From positions 159,864-223,863 of the forward strand of contig NZ_LMUR01000003.1 of assembly GCF_009765825.1 (NCBI RefSeq): DNA of 64,000 nucleotides. The letters run 5' to 3'. Origin of the DNA: Granulicella sp. L60. Its GTDB lineage: Bacteria > Acidobacteriota > Terriglobia > Terriglobales > Acidobacteriaceae. The position numbers and the translations under genes were made by a program. Below the pieces are notes generated by a model, which was given only the letters and a program-made list of their open reading frames with translations, did not search any database and had not been told where the DNA came from. Shown here piece by piece: positions 20,032 to 28,233 of the stretch (its first letter is position 1; every line of letters begins with the position of its first letter).

Positions 20032-20100
20032 ATGGCAGTCAAAAAAGCAGCGAAAAAGGCTCCAGCGAAGAAGGCAGCAAAAAAGGCAACCAAGAAGTAA
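20032..20100 (+). CDS. 22-residue Lys/Ala-rich microprotein (histone H1-like AKKA repeats)
   Basis: The product is 22 residues: Met, 8 Ala, 10 Lys, and one each of Val, Pro and Thr, arranged as repeated AAKK units. It resembles the basic tails of histone H1-like bacterial proteins but has no folded domain. Support for a real gene is unusually good for its size: a consensus promoter (19941-19969), GGGAGAA eight bases before the ATG, a clean stop, and a 15-bp hairpin at 20116-20150. A role in nucleoid or RNA binding, or charge neutralisation, is inference from composition only. It is far below normal gene-caller length limits. Confidence 0.72.
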   Translation: MAVKKAAKKAPAKKAAKKATKK

Positions 20101-20115
20101 TTCAACCAAGGCAAA

Positions 20116-20150
20116 CAAAGAGGGGGACGCGATAAGCGTCCCCCTCTTTG
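20116..20150. terminator. Strong hairpin, probably a bidirectional terminator
   Basis: A 15-bp perfect stem (CAAAGAGGGGGACGC with GCGTCCCCCTCTTTG) around GATAA lies between the convergent microprotein gene and the coiled-coil protein gene. The + side ends CTCTTTG and the - side CTCTTTGTTTGCC, so it is moderately T-rich both ways. Confidence 0.75.
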
Positions 20151-20169
20151 CGTCTACAACTATCGTTCG

Positions 20170-20994
20170 CTACTGCGCGCTCGCCTTCCCACCGTTCTTC
20201 GGCGTCGACAGATATCCCGACACCTTGTTCTTCTCAATCACGTTCACCACCAGCTCATACAGCACCGGATCCTTGCCCGTGTAGAACTGCACCGGCTCAT
20301 CCAGTCCCTTGTCCTTCTTCTCGATATTGCGATCGTCCGCGCTCACATCCAGCGTGTAGCGCGAGTGCTTTTCGTCCGCCTTCTTCAACTGCAGCTTGAT
20401 CGTCGACAGCAGCGTCGGCTTCGCACCCTTCTGCAGTGTGAACTCCAGGTAGTTGCGATCGCCCTTGTGCTTCAACACCTCCAGCTCGTCGTGATTGGTC
20501 GCGATCAGCCCGCTCATCACGCCCGCATCGCCTACCACCCGACCCAGCTTCGTCTTCGTCTCTTCCAAATCGGACTTCGTTGTCGCAACATCCGTCTTCA
20601 CGCCGCCCACATCCGTCTTCACGCTGGCCACATCGGTCGACACCGCGCCGATCTGCTTCGAGTTCTTCGCCTCTTCCTCTTCCAGCCTGCTGTTCGCAGC
20701 CTTCTGCTGAGCAATGATGCTCTGCGTCCGAATCTCAATCTGCTTCTGCGTCATACCGACGCTCTGTCCCAGCGTCTGGCTCGTCGCCCGCAGCCGCGCA
20801 TTGGTCGCCTCCAGCTGTTGCGACAGTTCAGCGTTCTTCTGGTCCGCCGCCACGATCTTCTGCTCCGTGGCACCCAGGTGATTTTGCAGCGCATAGCACC
20901 ACACCAATCCGCCCAGCGCGGCGATCAACGCCACCGCAACCACCGCAAACAGCGCTCCCGAATAAGACCTCTCGCCTACGTACTCTTCGCTCAT
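20170..20994 (-). CDS. Membrane-anchored coiled-coil protein of unknown function
   Basis: 274 residues. One transmembrane segment near residues 13-35 (GALFAVVAVALIAALGGLVW) is followed by a long heptad-rich coiled coil (about 40-165). It includes a run of near-11-residue repeats DVASVKTDVGGVKTDVATTK, of the kind seen in trimeric or apolipoprotein-like stalks. A C-terminal beta-like domain has NYLEFTLQKGAKPTLLS and VQFYTGKDPVLYELVV. The topology implies a periplasmic coiled-coil stalk. No family is recognised. The GTG at 20997 is in frame, but the ATG at 20994 follows GAGGAGAG better. Confidence 0.75.
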   Translation of the reverse strand: MSEEYVGERSYSGALFAVVAVALIAALGGLVWCYALQNHLGATEQKIVAADQKNAELSQQLEATNARLRATSQTLGQSVGMTQKQIEIRTQSIIAQQKAANSRLEEEEAKNSKQIGAVSTDVASVKTDVGGVKTDVATTKSDLEETKTKLGRVVGDAGVMSGLIATNHDELEVLKHKGDRNYLEFTLQKGAKPTLLSTIKLQLKKADEKHSRYTLDVSADDRNIEKKDKGLDEPVQFYTGKDPVLYELVVNVIEKNKVSGYLSTPKNGGKASAQ

Positions 20995-21148
20995 CACACT
21001 CTCCTCGTTCTCTACTTCAAGTTCTCTGCACTTCCTCTGCTGCTTCTACATCATCTCGCTGCGGCACAACCAACCCGCAAATCCCGGTAAACCAACACAC
21101 CCAAACTATATCTCTCCGTCCGACTTTCTCTCCCACTAAACTTATCCC

Positions 21149-22249
21149 ATGCCCCATCCCGACGTCTGCATCGCCGGAGCCGGTATCATCGGCCTCTCAC
21201 TCGCCCTCGAACTCCACCATCGCGGCCTTCGCGTCACCGTCTTCGATCAAGGCGCTCCCCTCACTGAAGCCTCCACCGCCGCCGCGGGCATGCTCGCCGC
21301 CGCCGATCCCGACAACCCGCCCCAGCTCCGTCCGCTCGCCGACCTCAGCCTCTCTCTCTATCCCGACTTCCTCGAACGTCTCCATCAGCTCTCCCACCTC
21401 CGCGTCCCCTTCCAAACCCACACCACGCTGCAGTCGCTCCCGCATCACATCCCCAGCCAGCCCAACGAACTCACCGCATCCGATCTCTCTCATCTACTCC
21501 CCGCGCTCGTCCCCGCCCACCACCGCTTCCTCCTCCTCGACGAGCACAGCCTCGATCCCCGCCAACTTGCCCCCGCTCTTCACGCCGCCGTTCGCGCCAC
21601 CGCCATCGACCTCCGCCTCAACACCAAAGTCCTCTACCTCCATCAGACGGATCTCCATCAGCCGAAGTTCCAGCCGACGAATATTCCTCAGACGAACGTC
21701 GAGGTCCAAACATCATCCGGCAAACTCCACGCCGCGCGCTTCATCGACTGCACCGGAGCCTGGTCCAACTCCCTCTCCCCCCTCCACCATCTGCACGTCA
21801 CGCCGAAGAAGGGACAGATGCTCTCCATCACGCTTCCTCCAAAGTTCCCCTTGCACTTCGTCGTCCGCACGCCGGAGATCTACATCGTCCCTCGCACCAC
21901 CGGCCCCAGCGCCGGCCGCGCCGTCATCGGAGCCACCGTAGAAGACGCCGGCTTCGACAAGACCCTCCACCCCGTCGACCTCGATCATCTCCGCACCCTC
22001 GCCTCTGCTCTCATCCCACCGCTCGCCCACACCGCGCAGGCCGATGCGTGGGCCGGTCTGCGGCCTGCCACTTCAGACGGTCTCCCCATCCTCGGCGCCT
22101 ACACCAGCCATCCCAATCACCTCATCGCCACCGGCCACTACCGCAACGGAATCCTCCTCGCCCCCGCCACCGCACACGTCATGACGCAACTCATCGCAGG
22201 CGAAACACCCTCCATCGATCTCGCCCCATTCTCCCCGCAGCGAACCTAG
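21149..22249 (+). CDS. thiO: FAD-dependent glycine oxidase-like amine oxidase (ThiO)
   Basis: 366 residues of the DAO superfamily. The N-terminal dinucleotide fold CIAGAGIIGLSLALELHHRG is followed by STAAAGMLAAADP, a ThiO hallmark. FIDCTGAWSN, LRPATSDGLPILGA and ATGHYRNGILLAPATA at the C terminus are also ThiO-like. ThiO oxidises glycine to the imine used to make the thiazole of thiamin. No other thi gene is in the window, so a broader D-amino acid or sarcosine oxidase role is possible. The protein is unusually His- and Pro-rich in the middle. Confidence 0.85.
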   Translation: MPHPDVCIAGAGIIGLSLALELHHRGLRVTVFDQGAPLTEASTAAAGMLAAADPDNPPQLRPLADLSLSLYPDFLERLHQLSHLRVPFQTHTTLQSLPHHIPSQPNELTASDLSHLLPALVPAHHRFLLLDEHSLDPRQLAPALHAAVRATAIDLRLNTKVLYLHQTDLHQPKFQPTNIPQTNVEVQTSSGKLHAARFIDCTGAWSNSLSPLHHLHVTPKKGQMLSITLPPKFPLHFVVRTPEIYIVPRTTGPSAGRAVIGATVEDAGFDKTLHPVDLDHLRTLASALIPPLAHTAQADAWAGLRPATSDGLPILGAYTSHPNHLIATGHYRNGILLAPATAHVMTQLIAGETPSIDLAPFSPQRT

Positions 22250-22371
22250 CCGCTTCCGCGCATAATCCCTTTCTCGCACAGCCATATCGATATTCGCCCA
22301 CTCCGTCGTGACAATGCTTTCTCCGCTGCGCTATAACCAAATGTATTAGTTTCACACTCGGAGAAACGCCC

Positions 22372-23508
22372 ATGTCTACTACTGTCGTCGCACCGAAAGG
22401 CCTGGAAGGCATTGTCGCCACCAGCTCCGCCATCTGCTGGATCGACGGCGACGCTGGCGTTCTCTCCTACCGCGGCATCGATATACATGAGCTCGCCCAG
22501 CACTCCACCTTCGAGGAGTGCACCTACCTCCTCTGGTTTGGCAAGCTTCCCAACGCCGCCGAGCTAGCCGACTTCTCCAAACACCTCGCTGACGCGCGCA
22601 AACTCGATCCCAAGATCATCGACCTCCTCCGCAGCGTCCCCACAGACGCCACGCCCATGCAGGTCCTCCGCACCGCCACCTCGCTCCTCAGCATCTACGA
22701 CGCCGACGAAGCCGACTGCTCCCACGACGCCAACGTTCGCAAATCCTTCCGCCTCACCTCGCAGATCCCCATGATCGTCGCCGCCTTCGACCGCATCCGC
22801 AAAGGCAAGTCCGTCGTCGAAGCAGACCCCGCGCTCTCTCACGCCGCCAACTTCCTCTGGATGCTCAACGGCGAGAAGCCCTCCGCCACCGCCACCCGCA
22901 CCTTCGACGTCGCCCTCATCCTTCACGCCGACCACGAACTCAACGCCAGCACCTTCGCCGCGCGCGTCATCGCCGCCACCCTGGCCGACATCCACTCCGC
23001 CATCACCGGCGCCATCGGCGCACTCAAAGGCCCGCTCCACGGCGGAGCCAACGAGGCCACCATGCGCCTCCTATACGCCATCGACAAAGCCGGTGCCGAC
23101 CCCACCGAGTACGTCAAGCTGATGTTCGCCGAGAAGAAAAAGATCTCCGGCTTCGGCCACCGCGTCTACCACACCGAAGATCCACGCGCGACCCACCTCC
23201 GCCGCTTCTCCGAGCAGCTCGGCAAAGACTCCGGCGACTCCAAGTGGTTCGACATGTCCCGCAAGATCGAGCTCTTCGTCAAAGACGCCAAGAAGCTCAA
23301 CGCCAACGTCGACTTCTACTCTGCCTCCACCTACACCATGCTCGGCATCGACATCGACCTCTTCACCCCCATCTTCGCCATCAGCCGCATCTCCGGCTGG
23401 GCCGCACACGTCATAGAGCAGCACGACGACAACCGCCTCATCCGCCCCCGCGCCGACTACACCGGACCATCCTACCCAGCGCCCTACATCCCCCTCGAAG
23501 CCCGTTAA
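22372..23508 (+). CDS. gltA: Citrate synthase
   Basis: 378 residues, the size of the short type I (CitZ-like) citrate synthases. It condenses oxaloacetate and acetyl-CoA at the TCA entry. Catalytic residues are visible: His188 in LHADHELNAS, the second His in GFGHRVY (near 263) and Asp in DFYSAS (near 314). GALKGPLHGGANE is also conserved. The N terminus SAICWIDGDAGVLSYRGIDI is the family start. A methylcitrate synthase role is possible, but no prp genes are near. A family B element with a strong terminator follows 131 bases later. Confidence 0.94.
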   Translation: MSTTVVAPKGLEGIVATSSAICWIDGDAGVLSYRGIDIHELAQHSTFEECTYLLWFGKLPNAAELADFSKHLADARKLDPKIIDLLRSVPTDATPMQVLRTATSLLSIYDADEADCSHDANVRKSFRLTSQIPMIVAAFDRIRKGKSVVEADPALSHAANFLWMLNGEKPSATATRTFDVALILHADHELNASTFAARVIAATLADIHSAITGAIGALKGPLHGGANEATMRLLYAIDKAGADPTEYVKLMFAEKKKISGFGHRVYHTEDPRATHLRRFSEQLGKDSGDSKWFDMSRKIELFVKDAKKLNANVDFYSASTYTMLGIDIDLFTPIFAISRISGWAAHVIEQHDDNRLIRPRADYTGPSYPAPYIPLEAR

Positions 23509-23619
23509 TCCGTCTCCTGCTGCGTGCGGAATACCCGCGCAAGCTGTCAAGCCCCAAAACAACGAGGACCCGCTCCAACCGCGGAGATTCGCGTGGCGTA
23601 CAAGTTACCTCCAACCAGC

Positions 23620-23668
23620 TATACTGGATATAGAAGATAAAAAGCCTCGGCAGATGCCGAGGCTTTTT
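23620..23668 (+). ncRNA. Putative very short transcript: -10 box to intrinsic terminator (locus 1)
   Basis: TATACT (23620-23625) is followed 13 bases later by a 13-bp stem with a 4-base loop and T-run (23639-23668). If it is a promoter, the RNA would be about 35-40 bases, little more than the terminator itself. The same layout recurs at 57804-57857 with a different but base-paired hairpin, so structure is kept while sequence changes. No -35 hexamer matching TTGACA is seen. It may instead be only the terminator of gltA. Confidence 0.4.
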
Positions 23669-23694
23669 GCATTGGAACAGGATAAGGAGGCATC

Positions 23695-23912
23695 TGACGA
23701 ATCCGCGCTGTAGCTTCTGTGTACCCAACGTTCCAGTAGCCTGTGCACTCCAAGACCTTAGCCTCGACGCTCTAGCCCTGTGCGCCAACGCTCTAGCCCC
23801 TGTGTACTCCAAGACTTCACCTTGGCACCCTCATGCTTTTGCTTCTGAGGTAACCCAAGGCTTTAGCCTTGGGCCTCTCAGCCTCGAAAAAAAAGGGGGC
23901 TTTAGCCCCTGG
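23695..23912. repeat. Degenerate tandem and palindromic repeats (GGCTTTAGCC type)
   Basis: About five degenerate units of roughly 22 bases ending in TAGCC (around 23710-23810) precede two hairpins: CCCAAGGCT-TT-AGCCTTGGG (23854-23873) and GGGGCT-TT-AGCCCC (23896-23909). The units share the pattern GTGTACTCCAAGAC. This block is the material absent from the second family B locus. Confidence 0.6.
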
Positions 23913-24254
23913 GGTATGCCTTCTCGTCAGCGGCCAAGCAACCCAAAGCACGGCAAATTTATCCCCCAAACGCACTAAATCCTTTGGATGGAAATATTTA
24001 CCTGTAACCCACATAGAATGAATATTTTACAAGGAGCTAAATTATCAAGTATAAGAAAATAAGCAATTTAGATATACCAACCCCCAGGGGGTGGGGTACC
24101 CCGGACGACCCATCGAACGGACGCACTCACCTCCCATCGCAGTAAGGCGTCATAGTCCCCACCGACATCTAGTTCGACCTCGCGGAGTGTCTTCCGTCCA
24201 ACACACGCCACATAACAAACCGCAATCTGCTCTAGACTGTTGAGTCACACGACC

Positions 24255-25337
24255 ATGACGAACTCGCGCCGCCACAAACCGACAGGCCTCCTCACCACCA
24301 TCCTCCTCACCGCCAGCCTCGCCGCCACTGCGCCCGCAATCCAAGCCTCTCCGCAACACACCACCGCACTCCAGCCCGACGCCACCGCCCCCCATCGCAC
24401 CCGCCTCATCCTCAAGGACGGCACCTACCAGGTCGTCATGAGCTACCGCGTCACCGGCAATCTAGTCCGCTACATCAGTGCAGAGCGCGGCGGAGCCGAA
24501 GAAGAAGTGCCGCTCTCGCTCGTCGACCTAGACGCAACCCACCGCTGGGAGCAGAGACACGCCCAAGCTCCCACTCCCAACCCAAACTCTGACGACCAGC
24601 AGACCCCTCCTGCCATCGACCCCGAGCTCCTCAAAGAGGAGGCCGACCGCGCCGCCCTCACCCCCGAGGTCGCCAAAGATCTCCGCCTCCCCGAGCAGGA
24701 CAGCACCCTCGCGCTCGACACCTTCCACGGCACACCCGAACTCGTTCCCCTCGCCCAGACCGACAGCGACCTCAACCGCAACACCGGCCACAATCTCCTG
24801 CGGGCCTCCATCAACCCACTCTCCGCCGCCCACCCCATCGTCCAGCTCAAAGGCGAGGCCTCTCCCCTGCAGCTCCATGTTCCCGATCCCGTCTTCTACC
24901 TCCGCATCGGCGACCAGAGCGTAGGCGACACCGCCGGCACCCCGCTCACCGTAGACACCCACGGCGCCACCAGCCGCGCCGAAAACGACCCCAGCGGAGG
25001 CGCAGCCACCAGCCGCTACGTCGTCGTCCGCGCCGACATCCGCACCAATGCTCGCCTCATCGCCAGCTTCCGCATCAACCTCTTAGGCTCCGGCCAGCGC
25101 CAGGAGGATGTCGTCGAGACCACCACCGAACTACTCCCCGGCGGACACTGGCTCAAGATCACTCCGAGCAAGCCTCTGGACTTTGGCGAGTTCGCGCTGA
25201 TGGAGGTGATCTCGGACAAGGCCGTCAACCTCGGCGTCTGGGACTTCGGCATCCACCCCGTAGCCGCCGAAAACCGCGACGTCATCAAGCCCGAAGCCCG
25301 CCACCGAGTCAATCTTGAACGCCACGCCCCCGACTAA
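24255..25337 (+). CDS. Secreted protein of unknown function
   Basis: 360 residues. The signal peptide is GLLTTILLTASLAATAPAIQA with cleavage near QAS. Next comes a short conserved-looking segment LILKDGTYQVVMSYRVTG, an acidic Pro-rich linker with predicted disorder, and a beta-rich C-terminal half (SRYVVVRADIRTNARLIASF, VETTTELLPGGHWLKITP, FALMEVISD). I recognise no family by name. TTG 24240 is an alternative start, but ATG 24255 is preferred. A half copy of repeat A begins two bases after the stop. Confidence 0.75.
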   Translation: MTNSRRHKPTGLLTTILLTASLAATAPAIQASPQHTTALQPDATAPHRTRLILKDGTYQVVMSYRVTGNLVRYISAERGGAEEEVPLSLVDLDATHRWEQRHAQAPTPNPNSDDQQTPPAIDPELLKEEADRAALTPEVAKDLRLPEQDSTLALDTFHGTPELVPLAQTDSDLNRNTGHNLLRASINPLSAAHPIVQLKGEASPLQLHVPDPVFYLRIGDQSVGDTAGTPLTVDTHGATSRAENDPSGGAATSRYVVVRADIRTNARLIASFRINLLGSGQRQEDVVETTTELLPGGHWLKITPSKPLDFGEFALMEVISDKAVNLGVWDFGIHPVAAENRDVIKPEARHRVNLERHAPD

Positions 25338-25339
25338 CC

Positions 25340-25439
25340 CAATCCCGAGCAACGCGAGGACCCAGCCGATCACTCACCCCGACCGGTACAAAAGTCACGA
25401 AGTGACCTCTCCACGAGCAGTGGGCCCGTCCGGCAGGAC
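25340..25439. repeat. Family A palindromic repeat, copy A3 (right half only)
   Basis: Contains GAGGACCCAGCCGATC (as in A2), the intact inner hairpin GTCACGAAGTGAC and the intact right arm GGCCCGTCCGGCAGGAC ending at 25439. The left half is missing. It lies between the convergent genes ending at 25337 and 25485. Confidence 0.8.
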
Positions 25440-25484
25440 AAATATCCCCAAGAAAGAGTTAACGAAAAAGAAAACAACAGGGAA

Positions 25485-26615
25485 TCATCGATCGCGAGGC
25501 AGCGCCTCGCGCCCAGCATAGATCTCGCCAACTGCCTGCCGCGAACCGCTTCCCGTCCTGGCAGCATGCGGCCTTCCCACCAGGCCTCTGCCCGCAACCG
25601 CAACGTTGTCCCGCGTCACTTTCGCTTCATACATCATCGTGTCCGCGGAGCGCAGGATCGTCGCCACCGTATCTCCGTCCTCCGGATAAGTGGCCAGTCC
25701 AAAGCTTCCCGACACGCTCAGCGAAAGTCCCGCGCCCTCCAGAAACCGCGCCGCCCGCAGATCGTCGGAGAGTGCCATCGTGGTCCCGGTCGCCGCCGCC
25801 TTGCCCATCCCCGGCAGCAGCGCCACAAACTCGTCGCCGCCGTACCGGAACGCAGCATTATTCGGTCCAAGCGAGCGCTTCATCAACCCGCCGATCTCCG
25901 CCAGCAACCGGCTTCCTACCAGGTGGCCATGCGTATCGTTGACGGACTTGAAGTAGTCAAGATCAACGAACATCAAACTAAACGCCCCACGCTTCGCCAC
26001 CTGCTCCTCCAGCATCGTGTACAGATGACGCGCATTGAAGAGCCCGGTTACGTCGTCCGTAATCGTCAGCTCCTGGATCAGCGTCATCGACCGTGCATTC
26101 TGGATCGCGATCGCAGCGTAGTCGCACAGAATGCGCAGAAAGGAGATCGAATACTCGGACATCAGGTCGAGCTTGCTGTTCAGCAGCTGGATCACGCCCA
26201 ACGTTGTATTGCCGGACTTCACCGGTACGCAGGCAATCGACTTGATCTTCAGGTCCGGATGCTTGTTCGCAAACGCAGACCAATGAGCGTCCAGCGCAAC
26301 GTCCGGCACCACCAGCGGATTACCCGTAGCCGCCACCCAGCCCGCCACGCCCTCGCCCAGCGGAACTCGTAGACCCTTCAGGCTCTCCGCGTTCTCCGCA
26401 ACTGCGATCGCGTAGTACAGCTCCCCGGCCTTCTCGTCGACCATCAGCAGCGACCAGCGTTCAGGGCCGAAAAACTGTGCCATCTTGTTCATGATGGCCC
26501 CCAAGATCTCTTCCAGCTCCAGGCTCGAGGTCAGCGAACGCGCCACATCGTGAAACACCCGAAGGTGATCCATTTGACGGCTCTCGATCACCTCAAACGG
26601 TCGTCTGTCTTTCAC
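25485..26615 (-). CDS. Diguanylate cyclase with N-terminal GAF domain
   Basis: 376 residues. A GAF sensor domain (about 18-185: HDVARSLTSSLELEEIL, VPLGEGVAGWVAATG, ACVPVKSGNTTLGVIQLLN) is joined to a GGDEF domain (about 190-345) with DDVTGLFNARHL, MFVDLDYFKSVNDTHGH and the intact active site YGGDEF. It should make c-di-GMP from two GTP. The RxxD inhibitory site five residues before GGDEF is absent (GPNNAAFR), so product inhibition is probably weak or lost. There is no transmembrane segment, so it is cytosolic. The signal sensed by GAF is unknown. Confidence 0.93.
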   Translation of the reverse strand: MKDRRPFEVIESRQMDHLRVFHDVARSLTSSLELEEILGAIMNKMAQFFGPERWSLLMVDEKAGELYYAIAVAENAESLKGLRVPLGEGVAGWVAATGNPLVVPDVALDAHWSAFANKHPDLKIKSIACVPVKSGNTTLGVIQLLNSKLDLMSEYSISFLRILCDYAAIAIQNARSMTLIQELTITDDVTGLFNARHLYTMLEEQVAKRGAFSLMFVDLDYFKSVNDTHGHLVGSRLLAEIGGLMKRSLGPNNAAFRYGGDEFVALLPGMGKAAATGTTMALSDDLRAARFLEGAGLSLSVSGSFGLATYPEDGDTVATILRSADTMMYEAKVTRDNVAVAGRGLVGRPHAARTGSGSRQAVGEIYAGREALPRDR

Positions 26616-26710
26616 TCACTGTTCCTTCTTCAGGTCTATCACAGCTCAGATATCACGGGTGCAAGGATCGCGTGATGTCCCCGGATCGGAAGCTCAGGAA
26701 TACACACCAA

Positions 26711-27817
26711 TCAACCACCAATATGAACCATGTTGCGAGACGGCTTCTGGAAATCGGATTCGCCAATGTGATGCCGCGCTTCTTTGCGCATCACGATCTT
26801 ACGGATATACGCAGCCAGTTCATCATCCGTTCCGCCGCGTACCATTTCACCATACAGGTCATGGTCACTCTGAGAAAACAGGCAAGTTCTGATCTTCCCA
26901 TCCGAGGTCAGGCGAACGCGGCTGCAATGACCGCAGAACGGCCGAGATACCGGAGCGATAATCCCGATCTCACCCAGACCATCGTCAAAGGTAAACCGCT
27001 TCGCCGTCTCGCTGGCCGCATGCGGAGGCAGTTCCACCAGTGGACGGTACCGGTGAAGCCGCTCCACAATCTCGTCCATCGAGATCACGGACTCCCTCTT
27101 CCAGCTTCGGTCCTCTTCAAGCGGCATCCACTCAATGAATCGCACGATCACGCCCTCGCGCCGAGAGAACTCCGCAAACTGCTCGATCTGTCCGTCGTTG
27201 AACCCGCGCAGCAACACGCAGTTCACCTTCACCGGTCCCAGTCCGACCGCCTGAGCCTTCCGCACACCTGCCAACACCCTGTCGAAGCTACGCGGGACGC
27301 GAGTAATCGCAGTAAAGGTCTCCGCATCGACAGCGTCCATGCTCACCGTGACGCGACTGAGCCCAGCATCTTTCAGGGGTTGGGCGAGACCTTCCAGCAG
27401 ATGGCCATTCGTCGTCAACGCAATATCCAGCGGCAGACCCGCCTTCGCCGAATCATCGGCCTTGGTTCCATCAGGAAGGTAAGCCGTGCGCATCGCCGAC
27501 AGCTCGCGCACCATCTCCACCAGTCCTGACCGCAGCAAAGGTTCACCACCCGTCAACCGGACCTTCTCTACGCCCAACGAGACGAACACCCTCGTCATCC
27601 GGAGATAGTCTGCGATTGCAAGCTCGGTGTACTGAGCGCCCTCGTTACCGGTCCGGCAGTAGACACACTTGTAGTTGCAGCGATCGGTCACCGAAACGCG
27701 CAGGTCCGTTATGGCCCGGCCAAACTTATCCCGTAGCCTACTCAGGCCCTCAGGGGTTTGCTCCAGAACCGCGGTACTTCCATCGCGAATCGTTCGAGAA
27801 AACATCGTGGCCGCCAT
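26711..27817 (-). CDS. moaA: GTP 3',8-cyclase MoaA (molybdenum cofactor synthesis)
   Basis: About 368 residues. Radical SAM enzyme converting GTP to 3',8-cyclo-GTP, the first step of molybdopterin. The N-terminal cluster motif CNYKCVYC (C47, C51, C54) is followed by VRLTGGEPLLR. The second cluster motif near the C terminus is FCGHCSRVRLTSDGKIRTC. The chain ends in the characteristic Gly-Gly tail (HIGG). The frame is open to 27880; starts at 27817 or 27805 fit the family better. No other moa or moe gene lies in the window. Confidence 0.95.
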   Translation of the reverse strand: MAATMFSRTIRDGSTAVLEQTPEGLSRLRDKFGRAITDLRVSVTDRCNYKCVYCRTGNEGAQYTELAIADYLRMTRVFVSLGVEKVRLTGGEPLLRSGLVEMVRELSAMRTAYLPDGTKADDSAKAGLPLDIALTTNGHLLEGLAQPLKDAGLSRVTVSMDAVDAETFTAITRVPRSFDRVLAGVRKAQAVGLGPVKVNCVLLRGFNDGQIEQFAEFSRREGVIVRFIEWMPLEEDRSWKRESVISMDEIVERLHRYRPLVELPPHAASETAKRFTFDDGLGEIGIIAPVSRPFCGHCSRVRLTSDGKIRTCLFSQSDHDLYGEMVRGGTDDELAAYIRKIVMRKEARHHIGESDFQKPSRNMVHIGG

Positions 27818-27966
27818 GTGCTTCGCTTCTATGGAAATTAGATGCGTTCGCTCAAAAATGGGACCAAAATCCGCGCCCATCCCTCTCTATTCAGGGTAAA
27901 TGATCCAAACATCGGAGTTCGAGCTAAATTTCCGTCCTAGGCGATACGTTACTGCGTCCGGCACTG

Positions 27967-28142
27967 AAAAAATAGTTCAAACTCATGGCGTACTTTCAGG
28001 TCCCGAGATGCGACCTGCTCATAACCACGTTTACCACGCAATTCACCACAACTCACCAGCGAAAGACCACGTTCGGGCATTCATTTTTTACAAAATACGC
28101 CCAAATAAGCGAAAAACGTCAGCCGGCCACCACGCAGATTTT
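27967..28142 (+). repeat. Family C element, copy C1: five phased ACCAC motifs
   Basis: Begins with AAAAAATAGTTCAAAC, then ATGGCGTACTTT. 57 bases after the start there are five ACCAC-type motifs at 28024, 28033, 28045, 28055 and 28066 (steps 9, 12, 10, 11; total 42). It ends in CACCACGCAGATTTTTGGC. It fills most of the gap between moaA and the small membrane protein gene. The bases from 27818 to 27966 and from 28143 to 28233 hold nothing I can identify. Confidence 0.75.
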
Positions 28143-28233
28143 TGGCAATAGCGAGCAAGGCAGATGTCGCCAAAAGGGACAACCCAGCGTTGGCTGCTCC
28201 CTCGCAAACGCGGCCCGGCAGTCCACTCGACCG

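Larger units (their letters stand above)
23545..24100. repeat. Family B module, locus 1 (interrupted by extra sequence)
   Basis: The same blocks occur in the same order at 57729-58025. They are TGTCAA plus CCCCAAAA; 46 bases later GCGTGGCG and AAGTTACCTCCAA; a TATACT box exactly 29 bases after GCGTGG begins; a terminator hairpin; then GAAATATTTACC...TAGAATG (23991); and CCCCCAGGGGGTGGGGTACC (24081-24100). Here about 320 bases, including palindromic GGCTTTAGCC units, separate the terminator from the GAAATATTT block, against 54 in the other locus. The remaining gap to 24254 holds no further gene. Confidence 0.75.

Noticed and set aside
24060..24120. CCCCCAGGGGG box as an intrinsic terminator
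   Set aside because: There is no T-run after the hairpin, and the box recurs at 58006-58025 in the same module, so a shared repeat explains it better.
27616..27903. + strand frames opposite moaA and beyond
   Set aside because: They are shadows of moaA and run into the non-coding family C element.
27967..28142. Family C ACCAC array as a CRISPR
   Set aside because: The repeated unit is only about five bases with 9-12 base steps. CRISPR repeats and spacers are far longer, and no cas gene is present.
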